From Bosea sp. OAE506 (GTDB taxonomy: Bacteria; Pseudomonadota; Alphaproteobacteria; Rhizobiales; Beijerinckiaceae): 64,000 bases of DNA. The notes under the pieces were generated by a model. The model was not told where the DNA came from. It searched no databases and worked only from the letters and a program-made list of their open reading frames with translations. The position numbers and the translations under genes were made by a program. Below are positions 39,017 through 48,900 of the stretch, in pieces. Within the stretch, counting starts at the first letter, position 1, and every line of letters starts with the position of its first letter. The stretch is from positions 2,419,001 to 2,483,000 of the forward strand of contig NZ_JBEPOB010000001.1 in the NCBI RefSeq assembly GCF_040546595.1, read 5' to 3'.

Positions 39017-40258
39017 ATGTCCACCGACGAATCCCGCTACGCGCCCGATTCCTCCTATGCCTGGCTGCGGCTGGCCGTGTCGCTTCTGGTCGGCACCGCA
39101 GCCTGTGTCGGCACCTGGTCCGTCGTCGTGGTTCTGCCTTCGGTGCAGACCGAATTCGGCACGCTGCGCGCCGGGGCCTCCCTTCCCTATACCTGCGTGA
39201 TGCTGGGCTTCGGCTTCGGCAACATCGCCATGGGCCGCATCGCCGACCGTTATGGCATCATCGTGCCGATCGTGGGCGGCGCCCTGCTGCTCGGCAGCGG
39301 CTATATCCTCGCCGGGATGGCGCAGTCGCTCTGGCAGTTCGCGCTCGTCCATCTCTTCCTGATTGGCGTCGGTGGCGGGGCCGGCTTCTCGCCGCTGATC
39401 GCGGATCTCTCGCATTGGTTCCGCAAGCATCGCGGGCTCGCCGTAGTCTTCGGAGCCTCGGGCAGCTATCTGGCGGGGGTGATCTGGCCGCAGGTGATCA
39501 CCTGGGGCGTCGCCAGCCATGGCTGGCGCGCGACCCATATCGGCATCGGGCTCGCGGTCATGGCGATCATGCTGCCGCTGGCACCGTTCTTCCGCCGCCG
39601 GCCCTCCGCCGCGACCATCGCGGCGCAGGAGGCGGCGAGCACCAGCGCGCGCGGCGATCTCGGCCTCTCGGCCAGCCAGCTGCAGTGGCTGCTCGCGATC
39701 GCGGGCTTCTCCTGCTGCGTCGCCATGGCGATGCCGCAGGTCCACCTCGTCGCCTATTGCAGCGATCTCGGTTACGGCGTCGCCCGTGGCGCCGAGATGC
39801 TCTCGCTGATGCTGGCGCTCGGCATCATCAGCCGCATCGGCTCCGGCTTCGTCGCCGACCGCATCGGCGGCACGGCGACGCTGGCGATCGGCTCGCTGAT
39901 GCAGGGGCTCGCGCTCTTCCTTTATCTCTGGTTCGACGGGCTGACCTCGCTCTTCATCGTCACCGGCATCTTCGGCCTGTTCCAGGGCGGCATCGTGCCG
40001 ATGTATGCGGTGATCATCCGCGAGTATCTGCCTGCGCGGGAGGCCGGCGTGCGGATCGGCCTGGTCATGTCCTCGACCATCCTGGGCATGGCCTTCGGCG
40101 GCTATGTCTCGGGCGCGATCTTCGACGCCTTCGCCTCCTACCGCGCCGCCTTTCTCAACGGCCTCGCCTGGAACCTCGTCAACCTCGCGGTGGTGTGCTG
40201 GCTGATGATGCGAGCGCGGCGTCGGCCGATCGGGCCTGCGTCGGCGGCGGCCGTCTGA
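39017..40258 (+). CDS. MFS transporter
   Basis: A 413-residue, 12-helix major facilitator. NIAMGRIADRYGIIVPIVGG is the loop 2-3 signature (GxxxDRxG). The second half repeats it (IGSGFVADRIGGTATLAIG). SHWFRKHRGLAVVFGASGSYLAG resembles the oxalate/formate antiporter and monocarboxylate branch. GAGGAAAC precedes ATG 39017; the ORF extends further upstream but without homology. Substrate unknown, an organic acid being most likely. Confidence 0.9.
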   Translation: MSTDESRYAPDSSYAWLRLAVSLLVGTAACVGTWSVVVVLPSVQTEFGTLRAGASLPYTCVMLGFGFGNIAMGRIADRYGIIVPIVGGALLLGSGYILAGMAQSLWQFALVHLFLIGVGGGAGFSPLIADLSHWFRKHRGLAVVFGASGSYLAGVIWPQVITWGVASHGWRATHIGIGLAVMAIMLPLAPFFRRRPSAATIAAQEAASTSARGDLGLSASQLQWLLAIAGFSCCVAMAMPQVHLVAYCSDLGYGVARGAEMLSLMLALGIISRIGSGFVADRIGGTATLAIGSLMQGLALFLYLWFDGLTSLFIVTGIFGLFQGGIVPMYAVIIREYLPAREAGVRIGLVMSSTILGMAFGGYVSGAIFDAFASYRAAFLNGLAWNLVNLAVVCWLMMRARRRPIGPASAAAV

Positions 40259-40343
40259 CGCAGGCTGTCCATCCCCGTCACGCTTGACGCGGATGCCTCC
40301 CGCATCCGATGTCCGCGCAACCATAACCCCAGAGGATACGTCC

Positions 40344-41369
40344 ATGCTTCGCACCACCATCGCCGGCAGCCTGCCCAAGCCGAGCTGGCTCGCCGAGTCC
40401 GAGCGACTCTGGGCGCCGTGGAAGCTGGAAGGGGTGGCGCTGCAGGAGGGCCGGCGCGACGCGACGATCCTGGCGGTGAAGCTGCAGGAGGATGCCGGCA
40501 TCGACATCGTCGGCGATGGCGAGCAGGCGCGGGTGCATTTCGTCCATGGCTTCCTGGCCAATCTCGACGGCATCGACTTCGACAAGAAGACGATCATGGG
40601 CATCCGCAACAACCGCTACGAGGCGGAGGTGCCGACGGTCACCGGCGCGATCCGCCGCAAGGGGCCGGTGCACAGCATGGAGGCGCAGGCCGCCCGCGCG
40701 CACACGACCCGCAAACTGAAGTTCACGCTGCCGGGGCCGATGACGATCGTCGATACCATCGCCGACGAGCACTATGGCCGCCGCGAGGACCTCGCCATGG
40801 CGTTTGCCGCCGTGCTGAACGAAGAGGCGCATGAGCTGCAGGCGCTGGGCGTCGACGTGATCCAGTTCGACGAGCCGGCCTTCAACGTCTACATGAAGGA
40901 GGTTCCGGACTGGGGCATCGCCTGCCTCGAGCGCGCCGCGCAGGGGCTGACCGCCACCACCGCCGTCCACATCTGCTACGGCTACGGCATCAAGGCCAAT
41001 ATCGACTGGAAGGCGACGCTCGGCGAAGAGTGGCGCCATTACGAGCAGACCTTCCCGGCGATCGCCAAGAGCTCGATCCAACAGGTCTCGCTGGAGTGCC
41101 GCAACTCCAAGGTGCCGCTCGACCTGATCAAGCTGCTCGAGGGCAAGGACGTGCTGGCGGGTGCGATCGACGTCGCCTCCAACACCATCGAGACGCCCGA
41201 GGAGGTCGCCGCGACCATCCGCGCGGCGCTGGCCTTCGTCGCGCCCGAGAAGCTCTTCCCCTGCACCAATTGCGGCATGGCGCCGATGACCACCGAGGTC
41301 GCCTATGGCAAGCTCGCGGCGCTGTCGGCCGGTGCGGCGCTGGTGCGCAAGGAACTCGGCGCGGCCTGA
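40344..41369 (+). CDS. Cobalamin-independent methionine synthase, short (core/MesB-like) form
   Basis: At 341 aa it contains only the catalytic C-terminal barrel of MetE. Zinc ligands are visible: His and Cys in VHICYGYG, Glu in VSLECRNS and Cys in FPCTNCGM; FDEPAF is the homocysteine region. The sequence as a whole resembles MesB, the core synthase reported to work with the oxygenase-like MesD (DUF1852) rather than methylfolate. No mesD-like gene is adjacent, so the methyl donor is open. ATG 40344 is the first Met of the homologous region. Confidence 0.85.
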   Translation: MLRTTIAGSLPKPSWLAESERLWAPWKLEGVALQEGRRDATILAVKLQEDAGIDIVGDGEQARVHFVHGFLANLDGIDFDKKTIMGIRNNRYEAEVPTVTGAIRRKGPVHSMEAQAARAHTTRKLKFTLPGPMTIVDTIADEHYGRREDLAMAFAAVLNEEAHELQALGVDVIQFDEPAFNVYMKEVPDWGIACLERAAQGLTATTAVHICYGYGIKANIDWKATLGEEWRHYEQTFPAIAKSSIQQVSLECRNSKVPLDLIKLLEGKDVLAGAIDVASNTIETPEEVAATIRAALAFVAPEKLFPCTNCGMAPMTTEVAYGKLAALSAGAALVRKELGAA

Positions 41370-41459
41370 AGCGGGGCGGCCCCGTCGACGCTCCGATCCA
41401 TCTGGCGCAGGCGCGGTAGTGCGTGCTCCAATGGCCGGGGATTCGACGGGGGTGAGCGC

Positions 41460-41876
41460 ATGACGAAAGAAGCGGGCGTGGCGCAGGACGAGGCGCCGCG
41501 CGGCAACCTGACGGTGCGCATCAATGCGATGCCGGCCGACACCAACGCGAATGGCGACATCTTCGGCGGCTGGGTGATGTCGCGCATGGACGCCGCCGGC
41601 GGCATCGCCGGCGTCGACCGGGCGCAGGGGCGTGTCGTCACCATCGCGGTGGATGCGATGACCTTCATCCGGCCCGTGAAGGTGGGGGACGTGCTCAGCG
41701 TCTATACCGAGGTCGAGTCCGTCGGTCGGACCTCGATGAAGATCCATGTCGAGGCCTGGGCCCGGCGCTTCCGCACCATGATCCATGAGAAGGTCACGGA
41801 CGCGACCTTCACCTTCGTTGCGATCGACGAGGAGGGGCGGCCGCGCCCGGTGCCTCGATCCGTCGAAACGCCCTAG
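41460..41876 (+). CDS. Acyl-CoA thioesterase (YciA type)
   Basis: A 138-residue hotdog-fold thioesterase. MPADTNANGDIFGGWVMSRMDAAGGIAG contains the N...D..GG active-site pattern of the YciA/acyl-CoA hydrolase group, with VDAMTFIRPVKVGDVLSVYTEV after it. It hydrolyses short to long acyl-CoA esters in the cytoplasm. The gene lies 90 bp after the methionine synthase gene, perhaps with its own promoter. Confidence 0.92.
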   Translation: MTKEAGVAQDEAPRGNLTVRINAMPADTNANGDIFGGWVMSRMDAAGGIAGVDRAQGRVVTIAVDAMTFIRPVKVGDVLSVYTEVESVGRTSMKIHVEAWARRFRTMIHEKVTDATFTFVAIDEEGRPRPVPRSVETP

Positions 41877-42050
41877 GGCGCTTCGTCGGTCAGTCCGAAA
41901 CGCAGAGCCTCGTCGCGCCGCGTGGATGGCTGGCAAGCCATGCGAGACCCAGCATTCAATCCGGCGTAACGTAAGGTCTGGATGCCTTTGAGTGGTAATG
42001 GTCCCGGCGCGGACGTGGTTCCGAGGCGCCGAGCCGAAAATACCAAAAAG

Positions 42051-42119
42051 CTAACGAGCGCTTAATCGTCAGAAACACGACTGACTCAGAAGAATCCAGT
42101 CACTTAACCCTTCGTTAGG
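42051..42119 (+). promoter_or_regulatory. Conserved upstream block with CtrA-like box, copy A
   Basis: Within the 321-bp gap before the binding-protein gene, this block aligns with 45969-46037 upstream of the second chemoreceptor. It shares CTAACG at the left and TGAYTCARAAGAATCCA near the middle, and ends with TTAA-N7-TTAG (42104-42118), one base short of the CtrA consensus TTAA-N7-TTAA. The rest of the gap (41877-42050) holds nothing I can name. Confidence 0.55.
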
Positions 42120-42197
42120 TGCGTCCCCCTCATCCTTCCGGTCGGCTGGCCTAACCCGACTGACAACGGAAGAGAAACATTTGGGGGAAACCGTTTC

Positions 42198-43364
42198 ATG
42201 ACCACTCGTCGTGACGTCCTGACTGGTCTTGCCTGCGCCTCCACTGCCTCCCTGCTGCCCGCTCGCTCTTTCGCCGATCCCGGCGTCATGGCCGACAAGA
42301 TCATCCTCGGCCAGGCGGCCGTCTTCGAAGGCCCCGCCAGTGCGCTGGGCCTGGGCATGCGCGATGGCCTGACCGTCGCCTTCGCCGAAGCCAATGCCAA
42401 GGGCGGCGTCGCCGGCCGCAAGATCGAACTTCTGACGCAAGACGATGGGTATGAGCCCGGCAAGTCGATCGAGGCGACCAAGGCGCTGATCGCCAAGGAC
42501 GTCTTTGCGCTGGTCGGCCCCGTCGGCACGCCGACGTCGATGGCCGCCCACCCGATCGCGAAGGAAGCGGGCCTGCCTTTCATCGGAGCGTTCACCGGCG
42601 CCGAGGGCCTGCGCGATCCCTATCTGCCGCATGTCGTCAATGTGCGCGCCTCCTATTTCCAGGAGACCGAGGTCTGGGTCGAGCGCCTCGTCAAGGACAA
42701 GGGCTTCTCCAAGATCGCGATCTTCTATCAGGACGACGCCTTCGGCCGGGCCGGGCTCGCCGGCGTCAAGAAGGCGATGGATGCGCGCAAGATGAGCCTG
42801 GTCGCCGAAGGCACCTTCGAGCGCAACACGGTCGCGGTCCGGTCCGCCCTGCTCGAGATCCGCAAGGCCAATCCGGAAGCCGTGGTGATGGTCGGCCCCT
42901 ACAAGCCCTGCGCCGAGTTCATCAAGCTGTGCAAGCAGGTGAAGTTCGCGCCGGTCTTCATGAACATCTCCTTCGTCGGATCCGATGCATTGGCGGCCGA
43001 ACTCGGCGAAGCGGGGGCGGGCGTCTATGTCACCCAGGTCGTACCGTTGCCGACGGACGCTTCGATCCCCGTGGTCAAGGCCTATCAGGCGGCGCTCGCA
43101 GCCAGCGACGCCAAGGACAAGAAGCCGGGCTTCGTCTCGCTGGAGGGTTATCTCGTCGGGCGCACCGTGCTCGCCGCGCTGGAAAAGGCCGGCAAGGACC
43201 CGACCCGGACCGCATTCATGGCGGCGCTGACCAATGGTTCCTACGATTTCGGGGGCTTCAAGATGACGTTCGGCCCCAATGACAACCGCGGCTCCGATGA
43301 CGTCTATCTGACCGTCATCGGATCGGATGGCAGCTTCAAGTCGGTCAGCTCTCTGTCCGCCTGA
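42198..43364 (+). CDS. Periplasmic branched-chain-amino-acid-type binding protein (Peripla_BP_6)
   Basis: A 388-residue LivK-like binding protein. The N-terminus has a Tat-like signal ([20 protein letters not shown], cleavage near SFA). The mature protein opens [21 protein letters not shown] and contains [20 protein letters not shown] and [21 protein letters not shown], typical of type I folds. No ABC permease or ATPase is nearby. Instead a chemoreceptor gene starts 35 bp downstream, so it may present ligand to that receptor. GGGGGAAA precedes the start. Confidence 0.9.
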   Translation: MTTRRDVLTGLACASTASLLPARSFADPGVMADKIILGQAAVFEGPASALGLGMRDGLTVAFAEANAKGGVAGRKIELLTQDDGYEPGKSIEATKALIAKDVFALVGPVGTPTSMAAHPIAKEAGLPFIGAFTGAEGLRDPYLPHVVNVRASYFQETEVWVERLVKDKGFSKIAIFYQDDAFGRAGLAGVKKAMDARKMSLVAEGTFERNTVAVRSALLEIRKANPEAVVMVGPYKPCAEFIKLCKQVKFAPVFMNISFVGSDALAAELGEAGAGVYVTQVVPLPTDASIPVVKAYQAALAASDAKDKKPGFVSLEGYLVGRTVLAALEKAGKDPTRTAFMAALTNGSYDFGGFKMTFGPNDNRGSDDVYLTVIGSDGSFKSVSSLSA

Positions 43365-43398
43365 GTCCCATCCGCCGAGTCGCATTCCGGAGAGTGAC

Positions 43399-45804
43399 AT
43401 GACGAACGCCAAGAAGCCGGCGCGCGCGCGCGCTCCGCTGCGCATCGGTATCGCCGCGCGCATCTATGCCGCGCTCGGCGCATTGACCACGTTGACGCTC
43501 GTCGCCTCCGCGGTGGCCTGGCTGTCCTATGATCGGATCAACCTGACGGTCGGCGAAATGGTCGAGACCAAGATGCCCACCGTGGAACTCGTGCTCGAAC
43601 TCTCCCAGGTGGGTACCCAGTCGACTGCACTGGCGCCGCGTTTCCTGAACGTCCAGACCGTGCAGCAGCGGGCCCGCCTGACCACCGAATTGGATGCGAT
43701 CGAGGCCAAGCAGTTCGAACTGATCCGCGCCGTGGGCAAGATCGGCGGTGTCGACATGAAACCGGTTCAGAAGGCGGTCGACGATCTCTCGCTGCGGATC
43801 AACGACATCAACGACCTGACCGGCACGAGGCTGCGCAACTCCGCGCAGATGGCGGCGGCCCTGGAGCAGCTGAACACGGCGCGCGAGGACTTCGTCAAGG
43901 TCGTCGGCGGGGAGGCGGATGAGCGCCAGTTCAACGTCGTGCTCGGCATCGAGAGCGTCAAGGGACTGGACGGCGCGAAGCTCGACGAGGCCCTGAAAGC
44001 CGTCAACGAGGTGGAGTTTCCCGCCTTCGATCTCACCCGCAAGCTCGAGGCCCAGGTCAACGAGTTGATCGGGCTTCTGCGCGAGGTCGGCCAGATCGCG
44101 GACCAGTCGCTGCTGGGCCTTGCGCGCGAACGCCTCAACGCCGTCGTGCTGCGGATCGAGAAGGACATGGCCGCCGCCGACAAGATCAAGCCGAACGAGG
44201 CCCGAAACCGCGTGATCGACTCGGTCATTGCTATCGGCGAAGGGCCGCGCGGGGTGGTCGCGCTGCGCCAGCGGGACATCGAAACGCAGGACGCGATCAA
44301 TGCCCGCGTCCTCGATATCGATCAGGCCGCGGCGACCATGCGCGCGGAAATCGATAAGCTCGTCACATCGGCCCGGTCCGGCGCCGTCGCCGCGAATGCC
44401 TCGACGTCGAGCCTGATCGAACAGAGCAAGATTTGGCTCGGCGGCATCGGCATCGGCTCGCTGCTGATCGCGCTCGTGCTGGCTCTCCTCTACGTCCGTC
44501 CTGCGATCATCGGCCGGCTGAACCGTCTGTGGGCGGCGACGCGGGCGATTGCGGATGGTGCTCTGGAGACGGTCGTCGACACCAAGGGCAATGACGAGAT
44601 CTCCGACATCTCGAAGAGCGTTCTGCTGTTCCGCGACAATGCGGTGGCGCTGCGCGAGGCGGAGGTCGCCAAGATCGCCGATCAGGCGCGGGCGCAGGAG
44701 CAGCGCCGCGAGATGATGGCGGAGCTGGGTGCGGCCTTCGGCGAGGTCGTGGCTGCCGCCGCTGCCGGCGATTTCAGCCGCCGCGTCCAGGCGAACTTCG
44801 CCGATGCCGAGCTGAACGCGCTGGCGGGTTCCGTCAACGAACTGCTCGAGACGGTGCAGGGCGGTCTCTCCGAGACCTGCGACGTCCTCGCCGAACTCTC
44901 CGCCGGCCATCTCTCGACCCGCATCGAGGGGATGTATCAGGGCGCCTTCGCCGAGCTGAAGAACGGCACCAATGCGCTGGCCGAGGAGTTCGAGAGCACG
45001 CTCGCCAAGCTCTCGGAGACGGTGGCGGCCGTCCGCAGCGCCACGACCGAGATCCTCGATGGCGTCACCGATCTGGCCGAGCGCACGAGCGAGGAGAGCA
45101 ACGCCGTCTCGATGGCGACCAACCAGCTCGGCGCCTTCGCCGGGACAGTCAAGAAGACGGCGAGCGAGGCGGCGCAGGCGACCGGCATGGCCGAGGGCGC
45201 CGAGAGCCAGGCCCAGCAGGGCGAGAAGGTCGTTGCGTCGGCGCTCGAAGCGATGCAGCGCATCCGCACCTCCTCGGACAAGATCTCCGAGGTTATCGCG
45301 ATGATCGACGAGATCGCCTTCCAGACCAATCTGCTGGCGCTGAACGCGGCCGTCGAGGCGGCCCGGGCCGGCGACAGCGGCCGTGGCTTCGCGGTCGTGG
45401 CGACCGAGGTCCGCAGCCTCGCCAAGCGCTCGGCCGACGCCTCCAACGACGTCAAGAAGCTGGTCGAGGCGGCGCATGGCGACGTCAAGGTCGGCGTCGG
45501 GCTCGTCGAGGAGACGGCGCAGATGTTCGAGGCCATCGTCTCTTCGGTCAACGACCTGACCGGGCTGATGAACGGCATCTCGCAGACGGCGAAGAACCAG
45601 GCCAGCGACGTCTCGGCGATCAACACCGAGATCGACGGCATCGGCTCGATGGCGCATCAGAATGCCGCGCTGGTCGAGGAGACCAACGCCGCGCTGGCGC
45701 TGACCGACGAGCAGACCCGCGCGCTGAGCGAACATATCGCCCGCTTCCGCTTCCGCGAGGGGCATGGCGGCGGCAAGGGACACGCCATCGCCGAAGCGGC
45801 CTGA
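43399..45804 (+). CDS. Methyl-accepting chemotaxis protein, copy 1
   Basis: A transmembrane chemoreceptor of 801 aa. TM1 is at about 20-42 ([20 protein letters not shown]), a helical periplasmic domain of about 300 residues follows (size of an HBM-type sensor), and TM2 is at about 348-368 ([20 protein letters not shown]). Then come HAMP segments and the signalling tip [20 protein letters not shown]. The C-terminus lacks a CheR/CheB-binding pentapeptide. The cytoplasmic half is identical to that of copy 2; the sensor halves differ. It is probably co-transcribed with the binding-protein gene. Confidence 0.95.
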   Translation: MTNAKKPARARAPLRIGIAARIYAALGALTTLTLVASAVAWLSYDRINLTVGEMVETKMPTVELVLELSQVGTQSTALAPRFLNVQTVQQRARLTTELDAIEAKQFELIRAVGKIGGVDMKPVQKAVDDLSLRINDINDLTGTRLRNSAQMAAALEQLNTAREDFVKVVGGEADERQFNVVLGIESVKGLDGAKLDEALKAVNEVEFPAFDLTRKLEAQVNELIGLLREVGQIADQSLLGLARERLNAVVLRIEKDMAAADKIKPNEARNRVIDSVIAIGEGPRGVVALRQRDIETQDAINARVLDIDQAAATMRAEIDKLVTSARSGAVAANASTSSLIEQSKIWLGGIGIGSLLIALVLALLYVRPAIIGRLNRLWAATRAIADGALETVVDTKGNDEISDISKSVLLFRDNAVALREAEVAKIADQARAQEQRREMMAELGAAFGEVVAAAAAGDFSRRVQANFADAELNALAGSVNELLETVQGGLSETCDVLAELSAGHLSTRIEGMYQGAFAELKNGTNALAEEFESTLAKLSETVAAVRSATTEILDGVTDLAERTSEESNAVSMATNQLGAFAGTVKKTASEAAQATGMAEGAESQAQQGEKVVASALEAMQRIRTSSDKISEVIAMIDEIAFQTNLLALNAAVEAARAGDSGRGFAVVATEVRSLAKRSADASNDVKKLVEAAHGDVKVGVGLVEETAQMFEAIVSSVNDLTGLMNGISQTAKNQASDVSAINTEIDGIGSMAHQNAALVEETNAALALTDEQTRALSEHIARFRFREGHGGGKGHAIAEAA

Positions 45805-45830
45805 GCCGCAACGCCGCGGCTACCGACACC

Positions 45831-45867
45831 CGAAGGTCCCGCCATCCCGCAGACGGCGGGGCCTTCG
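45831..45867 (+). terminator. Hairpin after chemoreceptor copy 1
   Basis: CGAAGGTCCCGCC pairs with GGCGGGGCCTTCG across an 11-nt loop (one G-U pair). The same CGAAGG...CCTTCG stem recurs after copy 2, so the duplication probably included the 3' end. No T-run. Confidence 0.6.
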
Positions 45868-45968
45868 CCATCGTGGGGCGGCACCCCGCCTGAGCCGACT
45901 GTCAGATGAAAGGCGTCATCACCGCGGGCCGATGCTGCCTTCAAGAACAAAAATGCGGGATACATGTC

Positions 45969-46037
45969 CTAACGGAAGCTGAATCCGGCATCTGCCGAAG
46001 TGATTCAAAAGAATCCAAGTTTAAACGTTCTTTAAGC
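45969..46037 (+). promoter_or_regulatory. Conserved upstream block with CtrA box, copy B
   Basis: Located in the 430-bp gap between the two chemoreceptor genes. It aligns with 42051-42119 and contains a perfect TTAA-N7-TTAA (46021-46035), the consensus for CtrA. The remainder of the gap (46038-46234) is a long untranslated leader without a recognisable gene. Confidence 0.6.
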
Positions 46038-46234
46038 GCGGCTGGCCAATTCTCCGCATGAACAGGATCCCGCCCAACGACAGTTCGGGGTGCGGAGCGG
46101 TTCGGGGGGCACCGGTCATCGCCTAGGGGGGCGATCGGGGCATATTGTCCATCGGCGCGCCCGGGCAGGGCGGCCGCAGGCCCCGCGCCAGCTTCGTCAT
46201 CCAGATTGTCGCGTTGCCTACCGGAGAGCGACCG

Positions 46235-48640
46235 ATGACGAAGGCCAGCAAGCCAGCCCGACAGCGCCAGAAGGCGCGCATCGGCATCGCCGCGCGGATC
46301 TATGCGGCGCTGGGACTGATGACGGCCCTGACGCTGGTGGCCTCCGCCGTTGCCTGGCTCTCCTTCGGCCGTGTCGGGACGACGGTTCAGGAACTCGCCG
46401 GCCAGAAGATGCCGCTGGTCGAACTCGCCCTCGAGCTTTCGCAGGCCGCGACCCAGTCGACGGCGCTGGCGCCGCGCTTCATGGATGTCGAGAACGTCCA
46501 GCAGCGCGCGGCCCTGACCAACGAGCTCGACCGGATCGAGGCCCGCCAGTTCGACCTGATCCGTCGGATCGCTTCCCTCAGCGGCCTCGACATGAAGGCG
46601 ACCCAGCAGGCGGTCGACGAGCTGTCGCGCACGATCAACGAGATCAACGACCTCACTGGCGCGCGCATGCGCAACGCGGCGGCGATGAACGGCCTGCTCG
46701 ACAATCTCGGCAAGGCGGGCCGTGTCTTCGGCGGCGTCGTCGGGTCCGAGGCGGACGAAGCCCGCTTCAACGTCACCATGGGCATCGAGAGCATCAAGGG
46801 TCTGTCGGGCGAGCAGCTCGACGCCGCGATGAAGACCCTGAACGACCGCGACTTCCCGGTCTTCGACTTCGCCCGCAAGCTCGAGGCGCAGGTCAACGAG
46901 CTCATGGGCATGCTGCGCGAGACCGCGCAGATCCCCGACAAGACGCGGCTCGCCATCGCCCGCGAGCGGTTCAAAGCCACTGCCATGCGCATCCGCATGG
47001 AGCTTCAGGCCGCCGAGGCGGCGTCTTCCAACCCGTTCCGCGGCCAGGTCGTCGAGGCCGTGATCGCCATGGGCGAGGGCCGCAACGGCATCGTCGAGAT
47101 GCGCGAGCGCGATCTGACCACGCTGGGCGAGATCGCCACCACGCTGAAGACGGTCGACAGCGCCGCCGTCACCCTGCGCGGGCAGGTCGAGAAGCTGGTC
47201 GAGAGTGCGCGCGGCCAGGCCGTGGCGGCCAGCCAGTCGAGCGCCGCGCTGATCCATGACAGCGAGCGCTGGCTGGGTGCCATCGGCATCGGCTCGCTGC
47301 TGATCGCGCTGTCGCTCTCGCTCTTCTACGTCCGCCCGGCGATTATCGGCCGCCTGAACCGGCTCTGGGCCGCGACGCGGGCCATCGCCGACGGGGCTCT
47401 GGAGACGGTGGTCGACACGAAGGGCAATGACGAGATCTCCGACATCTCGAAGAGCGTGCTGCTCTTCCGCGACAATGCGGTTGCGCTGCGCGAGGCGGAG
47501 GTCGCCAAGATCGCCGATCAGGCGCGGGCGCAGGAGCAGCGCCGCGAGATGATGGCGGAGCTGGGTGCGGCCTTCGGCGAGGTCGTGGCTGCCGCCGCTG
47601 CCGGCGATTTCAGCCGCCGCGTCCAGGCGAACTTCGCCGATGCCGAGCTGAACGCGCTGGCGGGTTCCGTCAACGAACTGCTCGAGACGGTGCAGGGCGG
47701 TCTCTCCGAGACCTGCGACGTCCTCGCCGAACTCTCCGCCGGCCATCTCTCGACCCGCATCGAGGGGATGTATCAGGGCGCCTTCGCCGAGCTGAAGAAC
47801 GGCACCAATGCGCTGGCCGAGGAGTTCGAGAGCACGCTCGCCAAGCTGTCGGAGACGGTGGCGGCGGTGCGCAGCGCCACGACCGAGATCCTCGATGGCG
47901 TCACCGATCTGGCCGAGCGCACCAGCGAGGAGAGCAACGCCGTCTCGATGGCGACCAACCAGCTCGGCGCCTTCGCCGGGACGGTCAAGAAGACGGCGAG
48001 CGAGGCGGCCCAGGCGACCGGCATGGCCGAGGGGGCCGAGAGCCAGGCCCAGCAGGGCGAGAAGGTCGTGGCATCCGCGCTCGAGGCGATGCAGCGCATC
48101 CGCACCTCCTCGGACAAGATCTCCGAGGTCATCGCGATGATCGACGAGATCGCCTTCCAGACCAATCTGCTGGCGCTGAACGCGGCCGTCGAGGCGGCCC
48201 GCGCCGGCGACAGCGGGCGGGGCTTCGCGGTCGTGGCGACCGAGGTCCGCAGCCTGGCCAAGCGCTCGGCCGATGCCTCCAACGACGTCAAGAAGCTGGT
48301 CGAGGCGGCGCATGGCGACGTCAAGGTCGGTGTCGGGCTGGTCGAGGAGACCGCCCAGATGTTCGAGGCGATCGTCTCCTCGGTGAACGACCTGACCGGG
48401 CTGATGAACGGCATCTCGCAGACGGCGAAGAACCAGGCCAGCGATGTCTCGGCGATCAACACCGAGATCGACGGCATCGGCTCCATGGCGCATCAGAACG
48501 CCGCGCTGGTCGAGGAGACCAACGCCGCGCTGGCGCTGACCGACGAACAGACCCGCGCTTTGAGCGAACATATCGCCCGCTTCCGCTTCCGCGAGGGGCA
48601 TGGCTCCGACAAGGCCCATGCGATGGCTCAGGCCGCCTGA
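46235..48640 (+). CDS. Methyl-accepting chemotaxis protein, copy 2
   Basis: A second 801-aa chemoreceptor, same length and layout as copy 1: TM1 about 20-42, periplasmic helical sensor ([20 protein letters not shown]), TM2 about 349-369 ([20 protein letters not shown]), HAMP and signalling domain. From VRPAIIGR to REGHG, about 420 residues, the protein is identical to copy 1. The periplasmic part is clearly diverged, so ligand specificity may differ. ATG 46235 follows CCGGAGAG; the longer frame upstream has no homology. Confidence 0.95.
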   Translation: MTKASKPARQRQKARIGIAARIYAALGLMTALTLVASAVAWLSFGRVGTTVQELAGQKMPLVELALELSQAATQSTALAPRFMDVENVQQRAALTNELDRIEARQFDLIRRIASLSGLDMKATQQAVDELSRTINEINDLTGARMRNAAAMNGLLDNLGKAGRVFGGVVGSEADEARFNVTMGIESIKGLSGEQLDAAMKTLNDRDFPVFDFARKLEAQVNELMGMLRETAQIPDKTRLAIARERFKATAMRIRMELQAAEAASSNPFRGQVVEAVIAMGEGRNGIVEMRERDLTTLGEIATTLKTVDSAAVTLRGQVEKLVESARGQAVAASQSSAALIHDSERWLGAIGIGSLLIALSLSLFYVRPAIIGRLNRLWAATRAIADGALETVVDTKGNDEISDISKSVLLFRDNAVALREAEVAKIADQARAQEQRREMMAELGAAFGEVVAAAAAGDFSRRVQANFADAELNALAGSVNELLETVQGGLSETCDVLAELSAGHLSTRIEGMYQGAFAELKNGTNALAEEFESTLAKLSETVAAVRSATTEILDGVTDLAERTSEESNAVSMATNQLGAFAGTVKKTASEAAQATGMAEGAESQAQQGEKVVASALEAMQRIRTSSDKISEVIAMIDEIAFQTNLLALNAAVEAARAGDSGRGFAVVATEVRSLAKRSADASNDVKKLVEAAHGDVKVGVGLVEETAQMFEAIVSSVNDLTGLMNGISQTAKNQASDVSAINTEIDGIGSMAHQNAALVEETNAALALTDEQTRALSEHIARFRFREGHGSDKAHAMAQAA

Positions 48641-48666
48641 TCGGCCCCGCCAAACGGCACGACATG

Positions 48667-48702
48667 CGAAGGCCCCGTCATCACCCGATGGCGGGGCCTT
48701 CG
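48667..48702 (+). terminator. Terminator after chemoreceptor copy 2
   Basis: CGAAGGCCCCGtCATC pairs with GATGgCGGGGCCTTCG around a tiny loop, followed by CCTTTCT. A long, stable hairpin 26 bp past the stop codon, with a weak T-rich tail. Confidence 0.75.
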
Positions 48703-48766
48703 CCTTTCTGTAGACCGCTTCGCATGACGCTTGCGGCCGGCTCGGCCGCGATGCTACGCGGGATAT

Positions 48767-48842
48767 GGGCCGGTAGCTCAATGGTTAGAGCTCGCTGCTC
48801 ATAACAGCGCCGGTGCCGGTTCGAGTCCGGCCCGGCCCACCA
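48767..48842 (+). tRNA. tRNA with anticodon CAU (Met, or Ile2 if lysidine-modified)
   Basis: All cloverleaf parts are present: 7-bp acceptor stem GGGCCGG/CCGGCCC, D arm GCTC...GAGC, anticodon stem CGCTG/CAGCG around CTCATAA, T arm GCCGG-TTCGAGT-CCGGC, and encoded CCA. It lacks the C1-A72 mismatch and three G-C anticodon pairs of the initiator, so it is elongator tRNA-Met or tRNA-Ile2(CAU). Sequence alone does not decide between them. Confidence 0.93.
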
Positions 48843-48900
48843 CATTGTCCATCCGAACCGCGAATCCGGTCTCCGACCGCAGCAAGGGTTCCTTCTGCCG

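Noticed and set aside
45941..48781. Minus-strand open frame of 946 codons opposite chemoreceptor copy 2, with a similar one opposite copy 1
   Set aside because: The likeness between the two antisense frames only mirrors the near-identical sense genes. No plausible start context or domain is present.
48767..48900. tRNA gene as an integration site
   Set aside because: No integrase, no repeat of the tRNA 3' end and no composition change in the downstream genes.
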